DNA of 64,000 nt from Shewanella khirikhana (GTDB lineage: Bacteria > Pseudomonadota > Gammaproteobacteria > Enterobacterales > Shewanellaceae): positions 1,736,001 to 1,800,000 of the forward strand of contig NZ_CP020373.1 of the NCBI RefSeq assembly GCF_003957745.1. Direction: 5' to 3'. The notes below the pieces were generated by a model. The model was given only the letters and a program-made list of their open reading frames with translations. It made no database searches and was not told where the DNA came from. A program made the translations under genes and the position numbers. Shown here one piece after another: positions 63,926 to 64,000 of this stretch. Each line of letters starts with the position of its first letter. Position 1 is the first letter of the stretch.

Positions 63926-64000
63926 GATGGCTGAATCACTAAGCCGCTAACACAAAGCCGCTTACGCTAAAAAGTCGGATTAAGGCCGGATATCGAAAAA

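Overview
The window looks like chromosomal DNA of a Shewanella-type marine gammaproteobacterium. This rests on gene content and order recalled from that group: rsxCDGE-nth, yebC-ruvCAB, cmoAB, a thiC-thiDE-thiFSGH operon behind a TPP riboswitch, fadE with a PsrA-like site, and a dnaQ/rnhA divergon beside tRNA-Asp. Genes are densely packed. I see no prophage, insertion sequence, CRISPR array or rRNA, so this is mostly core genome with a few less-characterised modules.

Layout. 1-3.7 kb: end of the Rsx electron-transport operon and nth. 3.7-7.5 kb: a 27-residue membrane protein missed by length cut-offs, gloA, and a TonB-dependent receptor behind a perfect CRP-type site. 7.5-12.5 kb: yebC-ruvC-ruvA-ruvB and aspS, both leftward. 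12.5-15.4 kb: a diguanylate cyclase with three periplasmic solute-binding-type domains. 15.5-23.3 kb: cmoA-cmoB, then five tightly packed envelope genes: a retropepsin-like lipoprotein, an inactive-transglutaminase membrane protein, an ATP-grasp ligase, an M3-peptidase-like protein whose zinc motif is destroyed, and an uncharacterised exported protein. 23.3-26.6 kb: a LysR regulator facing a HERAH-motif (SprA-like) protein and a small partner. 26.7-33.6 kb: thiamine biosynthesis. 33.7-36.2 kb: a proline-rich single-pass membrane protein and a hemolysin III family protein. 36.4-42.6 kb: the imuA-imuB-dnaE2 mutagenesis cassette with a LexA box. 42.6-46.1 kb: an orphan sensor kinase with a Fur-like box, an alkyltransferase-like protein, a DUF3108 protein and a YafJ-type amidotransferase. 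46.3-51.2 kb: fadE and a Na+/H+ antiporter. 51.5-61.0 kb: a propeller-type sensor kinase and NarL-type regulator, followed by an exported protein, a zincin and a subtilase. 61-64 kb: tRNA-Asp, a TIGR03503-like protein, dnaQ and rnhA.

The two most interesting places are these. (1) The five-gene envelope module at 17.2-23.2 kb looks like a peptide ligation and cleavage system of unknown substrate that includes a pseudo-peptidase. (2) In the two-component/secreted-protease block at 51.5-61 kb, the same inverted repeat, ATCAG-N7-CTGAT, lies upstream of both protease transcription units. A longer-spaced relative lies upstream of the kinase. Together they suggest a local regulon.

All calls come from reading the sequence. 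No database search was run, and family names are from memory of motifs.
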